A DNA stretch of 5,439 nucleotides, taken from the NCBI GenBank assembly GCA_002386945.1, contig DGKH01000029.1, positions 3,830 to 9,268 on the forward strand. Direction: 5' to 3'. The first letter of the stretch is position 1, and each line of letters begins with the position of its first letter. The notes under the pieces are model-generated. The model did no database searches and had not been told where the DNA came from. It was given only the letters and a program-made list of their open reading frames with translations. Position numbers and translations under genes: made by a program. Source of the stretch: Proteobacteria bacterium UBA4575. Lineage in GTDB: Bacteria > Pseudomonadota > Gammaproteobacteria > UBA4575. This document shows, in pieces, positions 1 to 5,439 of the stretch.

Positions 1-669
1 GGTACTGGAGCTATATTGACAGGTGGTCACTCTGCCGAAGGTGCAGAGCTCTCCTTTGGTTTAAGTGTTAATGGCTTGGTTGATATGGACAGCGCATGGA
101 GTAAGGCTGGGCTGCAGGTGGGAGACGCTTTATTGCTGACTAAGCCTATCGGTACTGGCACCTTATTTGCTGCTGATATGCGGGCACAAGCGAAGGGACG
201 TTGGATTGACTCTGCTCTAGACAGTATGATGCTTTCAAGCCAGCAGGCGGCGCAGTGTTTGATGCAATATAAGGTTTCTGCCTGTACCGATCTTACTGGC
301 TTTGGTCTGCTTGGGCATTTGCTGGAAATGACTAAGGCATCACAGGTTGATGCAGAACTGTATATCGATCAAATTCCACTGCTTGATGGTGCGCAAGAGA
401 CAGTAAATGCAGGCATTTTGTCATCTTTGCAGCCACAGAATTTACGCCTAAAAAGGGCCTTAAATAATCATGAGAAAGCGGTTCAACACCCTCGCTATCC
501 ATTGTTATTTGACCCGCAGACAGCAGGGGGGTTATTGGTTGCAGTACCCTCTGAGCAAGCAGAGGCCTGTCGCAGTGATTTAATCAGTTGTGGCTACGCG
601 GATACAGCCATTATTGGTCAAGTGCTTAGGGCAGATAAAGATACTCAACCTTTACGAATCGTATATTAG
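1..669 (+). CDS. selD: Selenide, water dikinase (SelD), C-terminal part; 5' end outside window
   Basis: SelD makes selenophosphate from selenide and ATP in the cytoplasm; this is the selenium donor for selenocysteine tRNA and selenouridine tRNA. The frame is open from base 1, so the true start lies upstream, and a TTG at 16 is not a credible start. The 222 visible residues hold the end of the ATP-binding AIRS domain (GGHS at residues 8-11, KPIGTGTLFAADMR around 48-61) and the C-terminal AIRS domain, with TDLTGFGLLGH at 96-106 and FDPQTAGGLL at about 170-179. These match E. coli SelD (TDVTGFGLLGH, CDPQTSGGLL) and the protein ends where SelD normally ends. The catalytic Cys/Sec and Lys near the SelD N-terminus are outside the window. 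The GGHS-AEGAEL signature differs from the GGHS-IDAPEP of stand-alone E. coli SelD. From memory it resembles SelD fused behind an FAD/NAD(P)-binding dehydrogenase-like domain; this cannot be confirmed here. Its stop is 8 bp before the next gene. Confidence 0.95.
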   Translation, partial: GTGAILTGGHSAEGAELSFGLSVNGLVDMDSAWSKAGLQVGDALLLTKPIGTGTLFAADMRAQAKGRWIDSALDSMMLSSQQAAQCLMQYKVSACTDLTGFGLLGHLLEMTKASQVDAELYIDQIPLLDGAQETVNAGILSSLQPQNLRLKRALNNHEKAVQHPRYPLLFDPQTAGGLLVAVPSEQAEACRSDLISCGYADTAIIGQVLRADKDTQPLRIVY

Positions 670-673
670 AGGA
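668..673 (+). promoter_or_regulatory. Ribosome binding site of the 73-residue membrane protein gene
   Basis: AGAGGA lies 4 nt before the ATG at 678 and overlaps the selD stop codon (TAG, 667-669). Placing the site on the upstream stop codon suggests that translation of the small gene is coupled to that of selD. It is the clearest Shine-Dalgarno sequence in the window and supports this short ORF as a real gene. Confidence 0.7.
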
Positions 674-677
674 CGTT

Positions 678-899
678 ATGTTTAGTTATCAAGGGATTGT
701 GCTTTGGCTTTTTCTTGCTATAAGTTTAGGTCTGGCTCCCTATTTTCCTGAGCCTCATATCTGGCAAAAGCTAACCTTATTAGGCGACGCTAGCGTTTCT
801 TTCAGTCTGGTTGATTGGTTTGACCTCGGCATGCATGGGTTGCCTTGGTTAGGTTTGATGGCCTGTCTTTATGATTGGGTAAAGCATAAGTGCTCATGA
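678..899 (+). CDS. Small two-helix inner-membrane protein of unknown function (73 aa)
   Basis: No function can be assigned. The protein has two hydrophobic stretches, at residues about 7-22 and 50-65, likely two transmembrane helices. They are separated by a loop carrying PEPHIWQKL and a second conserved-looking patch, DWFDLGMHGLPW. The C-terminus is short and basic (WVKHK). From memory this resembles a family of roughly 70-residue proteobacterial proteins with an LAPFxPEPHxxEKL...DxFDLxxHxxP pattern. Databases sometimes label them 'RND transporter', but at this size they cannot be RND pumps, so that label should not be trusted. Evidence that the gene is real is the good ribosome binding site, its tight fit between two genes (8 bp after selD, overlapping the next start) and its membrane-like composition. 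A helper or membrane-anchor role is possible, but nothing in the sequence shows a partner. Confidence 0.8.
   Translation: MFSYQGIVLWLFLAISLGLAPYFPEPHIWQKLTLLGDASVSFSLVDWFDLGMHGLPWLGLMACLYDWVKHKCS
896..899 (+). promoter_or_regulatory. Stop/start overlap (ATGA) coupling the membrane protein to the lytic transglycosylase
   Basis: The sequence ATGATG at 896-901 contains the TGA stop of the upstream gene (897-899) and two in-frame ATG codons of the downstream one (896 and 899). No Shine-Dalgarno sequence is seen in the preceding 15 nt. Start of the downstream gene therefore probably depends on ribosomes finishing the upstream one. The overlap decides the start: an in-frame GTG at 890 is possible but less likely than the ATG at 896 or 899. 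Confidence 0.65.
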
Positions 900-2962
900 T
901 GTCTGTGAATTCCGCTCGTTTTGTTTTGCGCAAGATAAAAAGCATCTTGCTGATTACACTTCTATGTTTGCCATTAAGTTTTTTCATGCTGAATCATGCC
1001 GCACAGGCAGAAGATTTTCCTAAGCCTGCTTCCTTACAAAAAGACATCGGATTCTGGCTGAAGGTCTATACCGAGGTGACTACACGCCAAGGATATATTC
1101 ATGATGCTCAGAACTTGGCTGTCATCTATGACCGTATTGATTTAGGTGATGATCGCCGGAAAAACAGGAAAAAAATAAAACAGATAAAAAAAGAATATGC
1201 TGAAGCTCTGCATAAGATTGCCAGTGGCAAGCGTATTAATCTGAGTCGTAATGAAGCACGAGTATTACGTTTATGGGGAGCAGAAGTAAGCAACGAACGC
1301 TTGCTGCAAGCGGCTGAGGATATTCGTTTTCAGTTGGGTCAGAGTAATCGGTTTAAACAGGGTGTGATTCGTTCTGGGGAATGGCGAGACTATATTGACA
1401 GTGTTTTTGCTGATATGAGTCTGCCTAAAGAGCTAGCGGTCTTACCACATGTAGAGTCTTCGTTTAATCCTAATGCTTATTCTAGAGTCGGTGCAGCCGG
1501 TCTCTGGCAGTTTATTCGTGCGACCGGTCGACGGTATATGACGATCGACTACATCGTTGATGAACGTATGGATCCCTTTGCCGCAACACGATCAGCTGCT
1601 CGCTTACTGCAATATAACCACGAGATTATTCATAGCTGGCCGTTGGCACTGACAGCCTATAATCATGGTCTTGCCAGTATGCGTAGGGCGGTCAATACCA
1701 TTGGTACGCGTGATATTGAAGTTATCGTACGTAATTACAAAGGTCGTTATTTTGGTTTTGCCTCACGTAACTTTTACGTCGCTTTTTTAGCAGCACTGGA
1801 AGTAGATCAAAACCCAGAGAAGTATTTTGGTCCCTTAGTTAAAAATCAGCCATATGACTATTCAACATTTAAGCTCAAACACTATATCTCCGCTAAAGAT
1901 CTTAGCAAGGCGAGTGGTATCTCGATTAAACAGCTACAACAACATAACCGTTCATTACTAGAGCCTGTATGGAACGGGAGTAAGCATATTCCTAAGGGTT
2001 TCTTACTGCGTATTCCTAAGGTTGAGGGAGAGCAGTCATTACAAAGTGTAGTGCTGGCGATGCCAGCGCATCAACGCTATCGTCAGCAGACCCCCGATGT
2101 GGAACATAGGGTGGTGCGCGGTGACACCCTGTCTGAGATTGCCAAACGCTATGGCTATAAGGTAAGTGAGTTACGTGCCGTTAATGGTATTGGTAGCAGG
2201 AATATTATTCGCATTGGTCAAAAGCTGCGCTTACCTGTTGATTCGGCAGAACGATTAGTCAGCGTACGTTTGGCAAAGCTTGATCAAGCCATTGTATCGG
2301 CTACTAAACCCTCTTTAGAGGAGGCTAGTAAGCCCGCAGTGGTAAAAGCTGATGATCTGCCCGTGGAAAATGTGGTTGTTAAGAACAAAGAAGTTATAGA
2401 GGTGATGGATTCATCAGAACAGGCTCCGGCTGAGCTGGTATCAGAAGAAACAGATAATACACCTGTTGCTACTGATGGTGCTGAAGTTGAAGAAAGTGCT
2501 GAAGTCATCGGGGCAAATTTACTGTCAGACCCTAGTGACTACACAGTAGCTGCTGATTCAACCATTCAGGTGCAGGCCTCAGAGACCTTAGGCCATTATG
2601 CTGATTGGTTGGACATACGGGGTAGCCGATTACGTAAGATTAATAAGATGCGTTATGGCAAGCCAGTTATCGTTGGGCGCCACATAAGCTTGGATTTCTC
2701 ACAGGTTAATGTAGAGCAATTTGAACGTAAACGACTTGCCTTTCAACGACAATTACAGGGTGAATTTTTTGATCTTTATCAAATTGCCTCTACTTACACG
2801 CATACCGTTAAGCGCGGTGAGTCTCTATGGGGGTTAACCCTGCGTAAGTTTAAGGTGCCACTCTGGTTGCTAATCCAGCACAATCCAGACCTTGATCTAA
2901 ATAAGATCCATCCAGGTACACAACTCATCGTGCCTGAATTGGTTCCAGTCGTGGCTGAGTAG
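896..2962 (+). CDS. Exported MltD-like lytic transglycosylase with LysM domains
   Basis: This enzyme is predicted to cleave the MurNAc-GlcNAc bond of peptidoglycan in the periplasm, leaving a 1,6-anhydroMurNAc end. Numbering is from the ATG at 896 (688 aa). Residues 1-38 form a Sec signal peptide with basic start, hydrophobic core at about 16-32 and AQA-ED cleavage after 38. No proper lipobox precedes the Cys in the core, so it is probably soluble, unlike the lipoprotein E. coli MltD. A lysine-rich stretch lies at about 87-100. The SLT domain spans about 175-300, with catalytic Glu187 in LPHVESSFNP, then GAAGLWQF (199-206) and AYNHG (254-258). A LysM-like segment (about 328-375) is followed by a clear LysM (about 403-447, HRVVRGDTLSEIAKRYG), an acidic Ala/Val/Glu linker (about 465-540), a degenerate LysM-like region (about 549-602) and a C-terminal LysM (about 636-680, HTVKRGESLWGL). 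E. coli MltD is 452 aa, so this one is much longer. Family and fold are certain; orthology to mltD is not, so no symbol is given. Confidence 0.93.
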   Translation: MMSVNSARFVLRKIKSILLITLLCLPLSFFMLNHAAQAEDFPKPASLQKDIGFWLKVYTEVTTRQGYIHDAQNLAVIYDRIDLGDDRRKNRKKIKQIKKEYAEALHKIASGKRINLSRNEARVLRLWGAEVSNERLLQAAEDIRFQLGQSNRFKQGVIRSGEWRDYIDSVFADMSLPKELAVLPHVESSFNPNAYSRVGAAGLWQFIRATGRRYMTIDYIVDERMDPFAATRSAARLLQYNHEIIHSWPLALTAYNHGLASMRRAVNTIGTRDIEVIVRNYKGRYFGFASRNFYVAFLAALEVDQNPEKYFGPLVKNQPYDYSTFKLKHYISAKDLSKASGISIKQLQQHNRSLLEPVWNGSKHIPKGFLLRIPKVEGEQSLQSVVLAMPAHQRYRQQTPDVEHRVVRGDTLSEIAKRYGYKVSELRAVNGIGSRNIIRIGQKLRLPVDSAERLVSVRLAKLDQAIVSATKPSLEEASKPAVVKADDLPVENVVVKNKEVIEVMDSSEQAPAELVSEETDNTPVATDGAEVEESAEVIGANLLSDPSDYTVAADSTIQVQASETLGHYADWLDIRGSRLRKINKMRYGKPVIVGRHISLDFSQVNVEQFERKRLAFQRQLQGEFFDLYQIASTYTHTVKRGESLWGLTLRKFKVPLWLLIQHNPDLDLNKIHPGTQLIVPELVPVVAE

Positions 2963-2967
2963 GGTGT

Positions 2968-3756
2968 CTATTGTTTTATCAAGGTTTCTAGGAAATCCAA
3001 GCTGTCCTGGCGGCTGCTCTCAAAAGCTGCTTGATTGCGCCCTAGAAAATGACCCTTATAGGACTGCATCGGGATGTTTAAATCAAAGCTATGGTAAGCG
3101 TTGGCATAGACCTTGAGTTGTATCCCTTGATGCCCACGCTGGCCGCGTAACTGACGACAGATTGAAGCCGGCGTCCAATCATCTTTCTCACCGATAAGAA
3201 TCAGTGCTGGACTGAGCATCTGCATATTTTTGTTTAGCATGTGCCCACACCATGGGTAGAGTGCGATTGCACCGCTAAAGACATGCGGACTATTCGCTAG
3301 CCGCTGACCCTCACTGCTAGCACTTAAGAGTGCCACGCTAGCGCCATTACTTTGACCCAGTATGAAAATATGCTCGCTGATGTCTGGTCTTGCTGCAAGA
3401 TAATCATAGGCCTTAAACGCATCTTTATTGCGATAGTCCCAGGCCTGTTGTAATAGGGAGATGGAAGAGCAAACGGCACCACCTGACAGACCGCGTCGAG
3501 TAAAAGAGTCGACCAATAGAGTGGCATAACCCTGTTGTTTGAAAAAATTAGCCCAGTCGGTTAAGCCCTCTTTAACTGGCCCAATTAGCCCTGAACAGCC
3601 ATGCATCGCGACTACAGCAGGAAAGGGTCCAGCACCCTCTGGCAGGTGTAACTGATAGATTACATCGCTGTTTGCTTGGTCAGCGATAGTGCTAGACGAC
3701 CAGAGGGAGAGACTCAGTAGAGCGATGATTAAATAGCTTAGATTAGTATTTTCCAT
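2968..3756 (-). CDS. Exported dienelactone hydrolase-family alpha/beta hydrolase
   Basis: This 262-residue alpha/beta hydrolase probably hydrolyses an ester or lactone; the substrate is unknown. Residues 1-25 look like a Sec signal peptide (hydrophobic core about 8-19, possible cleavage after STIA), placing it in the periplasm. The catalytic triad can be read as Ser136 in the nucleophile elbow GQSNG (134-138), Asp192 or Asp193 in GEKDDWTP, and His222 in YHSFD. HGCSG (52-56) fits the oxyanion region. Classical dienelactone hydrolase uses a Cys nucleophile, so this is a Ser member of the wider family. Four cysteines (54, 96, 170, 200) remain in the mature protein and could form disulfides. The start is secure: an in-frame TAA lies 3 nt upstream of the ATG and no other Met fits the signal peptide. 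It is the third gene of the minus-strand run, 13 bp after the DUF2878 gene, and has no visible Shine-Dalgarno. Its 3' end faces the lytic transglycosylase gene 5 bp away. Confidence 0.85.
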   Translation of the reverse strand: MENTNLSYLIIALLSLSLWSSSTIADQANSDVIYQLHLPEGAGPFPAVVAMHGCSGLIGPVKEGLTDWANFFKQQGYATLLVDSFTRRGLSGGAVCSSISLLQQAWDYRNKDAFKAYDYLAARPDISEHIFILGQSNGASVALLSASSEGQRLANSPHVFSGAIALYPWCGHMLNKNMQMLSPALILIGEKDDWTPASICRQLRGQRGHQGIQLKVYANAYHSFDLNIPMQSYKGHFLGRNQAAFESSRQDSLDFLETLIKQ

Positions 3757-3768
3757 AGATTAAAATCT
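3757..3768 (-). promoter_or_regulatory. Short inverted repeat in place of a ribosome binding site before the hydrolase gene
   Basis: On the minus strand the bases just before the hydrolase ATG read AGATT-TT-AATCT, two perfect 5-base arms around a 2-base centre. They occupy nearly the whole 13-bp gap after a tandem stop (TAGTAG) that ends the DUF2878 gene. No Shine-Dalgarno sequence is present, so translation may depend on re-initiation from the upstream gene. Whether the repeat is an operator or weak RNA hairpin, or is chance in A/T-rich sequence, cannot be told. Confidence 0.3.
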
Positions 3769-3769
3769 A

Positions 3770-4300
3770 CTATTGGGTCGAGTTCTTTAAACGCTTAATG
3801 GCGTAGTAGCTTATAGGTAATAATAAGGCCCATTCTAACGAAAACACGAGCAGTGATTGCCATAGTGGCTCAGCGAAGCTAAGTGCATCAAAGCGACTAC
3901 CAGCAAAATAGCTACTGGCACTACCAATAGCACCCGCTAACATCGCTATAAGCGGCTTATGACGCAGCCAGTAGAGGCTGTGTGGCAGACTGACAGCAAA
4001 AACCATCCATAAGGTAAGTAACCAATAGGGAATGGCTAAAAAGGATTCATTGCTGGCATAAAAACTGGCAATCCCTAAGGTTTGATTCATTGAGTCGATC
4101 AGTAGGCCAACACTACTGATGCCGATGAGGACTAGGAAATCGATATAAGCCTGCCGGCTGAAACTAAAGTGTAGTGCAAGATAGGTGATGGCTGCGATTA
4201 CCCCAATCATGGCATTCTGCTCCACCGCACCATAAGCGCAGGCAGCCCAAACAGCTTGCAGACCTATAAAGTTTAAAGCAAAGAAAAAACTTGGCCTCAT
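3770..4300 (-). CDS. DUF2878-family integral membrane protein
   Basis: A 176-residue protein made almost entirely of hydrophobic helices: about six transmembrane segments near residues 5-25, 30-46, 53-68, 89-109, 115-133 and 146-166, ending in a short basic tail (IKRLKNS). The start (NFIGLQAVWAACAYGA), the middle motif PYWLLTLWMVFA followed by HSLYWLRHKPL, and GSASSYFAGSRF near 126-137 match what I recall of DUF2878, a family of unknown function. These genes are commonly found next to cyclopropane-fatty-acid-synthase-like genes in gammaproteobacteria, and this one follows such a gene with a 4-bp ATGA overlap (4297-4300). No catalytic motif is recognisable. A role in handling or inserting the modified lipid is inference from context only. 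It ends in two consecutive in-frame TAG codons. The family call is from recognition of sequence pattern, not a profile search. Confidence 0.8.
   Translation of the reverse strand: MRPSFFFALNFIGLQAVWAACAYGAVEQNAMIGVIAAITYLALHFSFSRQAYIDFLVLIGISSVGLLIDSMNQTLGIASFYASNESFLAIPYWLLTLWMVFAVSLPHSLYWLRHKPLIAMLAGAIGSASSYFAGSRFDALSFAEPLWQSLLVFSLEWALLLPISYYAIKRLKNSTQ
4297..4300 (-). promoter_or_regulatory. ATGA stop/start overlap coupling the CFA-like methyltransferase to the DUF2878 gene
   Basis: On the minus strand the TGA stop of the methyltransferase gene (4299-4297) shares bases with the ATG start of the DUF2878 gene (4300-4298). No strong Shine-Dalgarno precedes this ATG. This indicates one transcript and coupled translation, and so probably matched amounts of the two proteins. 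Confidence 0.7.
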
Positions 4301-5439
4301 TTTAGTGAACCCAATTCATAGTTGCTGCGTGGCTTTTTGAAACATAAATGCTGTACATCAATAACGCGCTCCTCAAAGCCAGCCTGGCAATACTTAAGAT
4401 AATATTCCCAGAGACGAATAAACGATGGTGGATAAGCTAAAGCAAGCACCTTGTCACTATTGTTGATAAAGCGTTGATGCCATAACTGCAGTGTCTTGGC
4501 ATAGCTAGAAGCAAACGCTTCAGAATGAAATAAGCTTAGATTGGTTTTACGACTGACGCTATCCAGCATTGCGTGCATGCTTGTTAGGCAGCCTCCAGGG
4601 AAGATATATTTCTGAATGAAATCAACCGAGCGTAAGTAGTCTTGATACAGGTAGTCGGAAATTGTGATGGCTTGAATCAACATAGTGCCGTTTGGCTTTA
4701 GGCGTTGACTGCAAACCTCGAAGTAGTTATCCATATACTGATGACCAACAGCCTCAATCATCTCTATTGAAACGAGCTTGTCATACTCGCCCTGTAATTC
4801 ACGATAGTCCTGTTTTAATAGTGTAATACGATCTTGTAGTCCTGCTTTTTCAATAGACTTCTCTGCATAGGCATGTTGTTCATCTGAGATGGTGGTCGTT
4901 GTGACTCGGCAGTTGTAGTTTTTTGCGGCATAAATGGCAAAGCCACCCCAGCCAGTACCAATCTCTAAGACATGATCATTTTCACTTAAGGCTAGTTTTT
5001 CGCAGATCACACGTAACTTGTTTATAGATGCGTCTTCAAGATGCTCTATGCCATCACTGAAATAGGCCGATGAATACATCATGCTGGGATCTAGGAAGAG
5101 GGCGTACAAATCATTACCAATATCGTAATGCGCGCTAATATTCTTTTTTGAGCCGAGCCTATTATTTTTGCGTAAAAAATGTAGCGCTGAAAATGCATAT
5201 CTTGCAAACAAACCTAGGTCTGCATCCAGTGAGAACATAACCTCTCGATTGAGTATCAATAAGCGGAGTACATCTATGACTGATTCCGAGCTCCACCAAG
5301 CATCGACATAGGCTTTGCCTGCAGCCGGTTCACCACCAAAGACTATCGCCTTAAAGCAGGCAGGGTTGTCTATACGGATATGCGCATTCAGCATCATATT
5401 AGGGGCTTTAACCCCAAATTCAGTGATTTGACCTTCATG
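4297..5439 (-). CDS. Cyclopropane-fatty-acyl-phospholipid synthase-like SAM methyltransferase; N-terminus outside window
   Basis: CFA-synthase-type enzymes move a methylene or methyl group from S-adenosylmethionine onto the double bond of unsaturated acyl chains in membrane phospholipids. The frame stays open from the ATG at 5397 to the window edge, and those 14 extra codons (HEGQITEFGVKAPN) fit the family's N-terminal domain, so the ATG is internal. The visible part is 380 residues; the whole is probably somewhat over 400. In partial numbering: FGGEPAAGKAYVDAWW (34-49) in the N-terminal domain, SAHYDIGNDLYALFLD (102-117), the SAM-binding VLEIGTGWGG (157-166), TTTTISDEQ (180-188), SIEMIEAVG (224-232) and YIFPGGCL (278-285). 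Against E. coli CFA synthase, Glu239 (here 229), Ile268 (258) and Tyr317 (313) are kept, but Cys139 is Ser (124) and His266 is Gln (256). The family is secure; the exact product (cyclopropane, methylated or other fatty acid) is not, so the symbol cfa is withheld. Confidence 0.93.
   Translation of the reverse strand, partial: HEGQITEFGVKAPNMMLNAHIRIDNPACFKAIVFGGEPAAGKAYVDAWWSSESVIDVLRLLILNREVMFSLDADLGLFARYAFSALHFLRKNNRLGSKKNISAHYDIGNDLYALFLDPSMMYSSAYFSDGIEHLEDASINKLRVICEKLALSENDHVLEIGTGWGGFAIYAAKNYNCRVTTTTISDEQHAYAEKSIEKAGLQDRITLLKQDYRELQGEYDKLVSIEMIEAVGHQYMDNYFEVCSQRLKPNGTMLIQAITISDYLYQDYLRSVDFIQKYIFPGGCLTSMHAMLDSVSRKTNLSLFHSEAFASSYAKTLQLWHQRFINNSDKVLALAYPPSFIRLWEYYLKYCQAGFEERVIDVQHLCFKKPRSNYELGSLK

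Noticed and set aside
890..892. GTG as start codon of the transglycosylase
   Set aside because: It would add only two residues, lacks a ribosome binding site and is a weaker start than the ATGATG at 896-901 that overlaps the upstream stop.
802..987. Minus-strand open frame of 61 codons
   Set aside because: It lies opposite the membrane protein and the transglycosylase signal-peptide region, has no ribosome binding site and no recognisable protein features; a shadow of the plus-strand genes.
1160..1192. A-rich stretch with two 7-A runs, one (1186-1192) in slippery A-AAA-AAA phase
   Set aside because: A -1 shift there meets a stop after three codons, no stimulatory structure is evident, and the run simply encodes the lysine-rich segment.
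1987..2021. 11-bp direct repeat TATTCCTAAGG at 1987-1997 and 2011-2021
   Set aside because: It lies within the transglycosylase coding sequence, where both copies encode similar IPK residues; only two copies and no sign of a mobile or regulatory role.
2284..2508. Minus-strand open frame of 74 codons, rich in Ser and Thr
   Set aside because: It is the reverse of the low-complexity acidic linker of the transglycosylase; its composition is explained by that linker's repeated Glu, Ala and Val codons.
3324..3527. Second minus-strand frame of 67 codons inside the hydrolase gene
   Set aside because: It overlaps the hydrolase core, including the codons for its catalytic serine, in another frame and has no supporting signals.
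5401..5415. Short inverted repeat GGGG...CCCC near the right edge
   Set aside because: It is inside the methyltransferase coding frame with 4-base arms and no T-run; too weak for a terminator or operator call.

Overview
The window looks like a chromosomal segment of a gammaproteobacterium, probably aquatic or marine. This rests on gene content and protein style, not on any species marker: a SelD of the type often fused to an FAD/NADH-dehydrogenase-like domain, an MltD-like lytic transglycosylase with LysM modules, and a cyclopropane-synthase-like lipid methyltransferase followed by a DUF2878 membrane protein. Base composition is moderate (roughly mid-40s % GC by eye) and even across the window. 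I see no mobile elements, RNA genes, CRISPR arrays or clear signs of transfer. Almost every base is coding.

Left half, + strand (1-2962): a tightly packed three-gene run. It opens inside selD (C-terminal part of selenide, water dikinase). After an 8-bp gap with a good ribosome binding site comes a 73-residue two-helix membrane protein of unknown role. Its stop overlaps the start of a ~688-residue exported lytic transglycosylase that combines a catalytic SLT domain with LysM and LysM-like modules. The first gene concerns selenium metabolism and the third cell-wall remodelling; nothing in the sequence links them beyond probable co-transcription.

Right half, - strand (5439-2968, read right to left): a second tight run. 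It starts with a cyclopropane-fatty-acid-synthase-like SAM methyltransferase whose N-terminus lies beyond the right edge. A DUF2878 six-helix membrane protein follows with a 4-bp ATGA overlap, then after 13 bp an exported dienelactone-hydrolase-like alpha/beta hydrolase with a serine nucleophile. The first two suggest a membrane-lipid modification locus. The hydrolase may be a passenger or may act on an exported ester.

The two runs converge with only 5 bp between stop codons and no visible intrinsic terminator. No stretch over 300 bases is without a gene, and the promoters of both runs must lie outside the window or inside upstream genes. The most notable observation is that the methyltransferase keeps the SAM site but has Ser and Gln where E. 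coli CFA synthase has the bicarbonate ligands Cys139 and His266. This raises the possibility that its product is not a simple cyclopropane fatty acid. I found no convincing undescribed system here.
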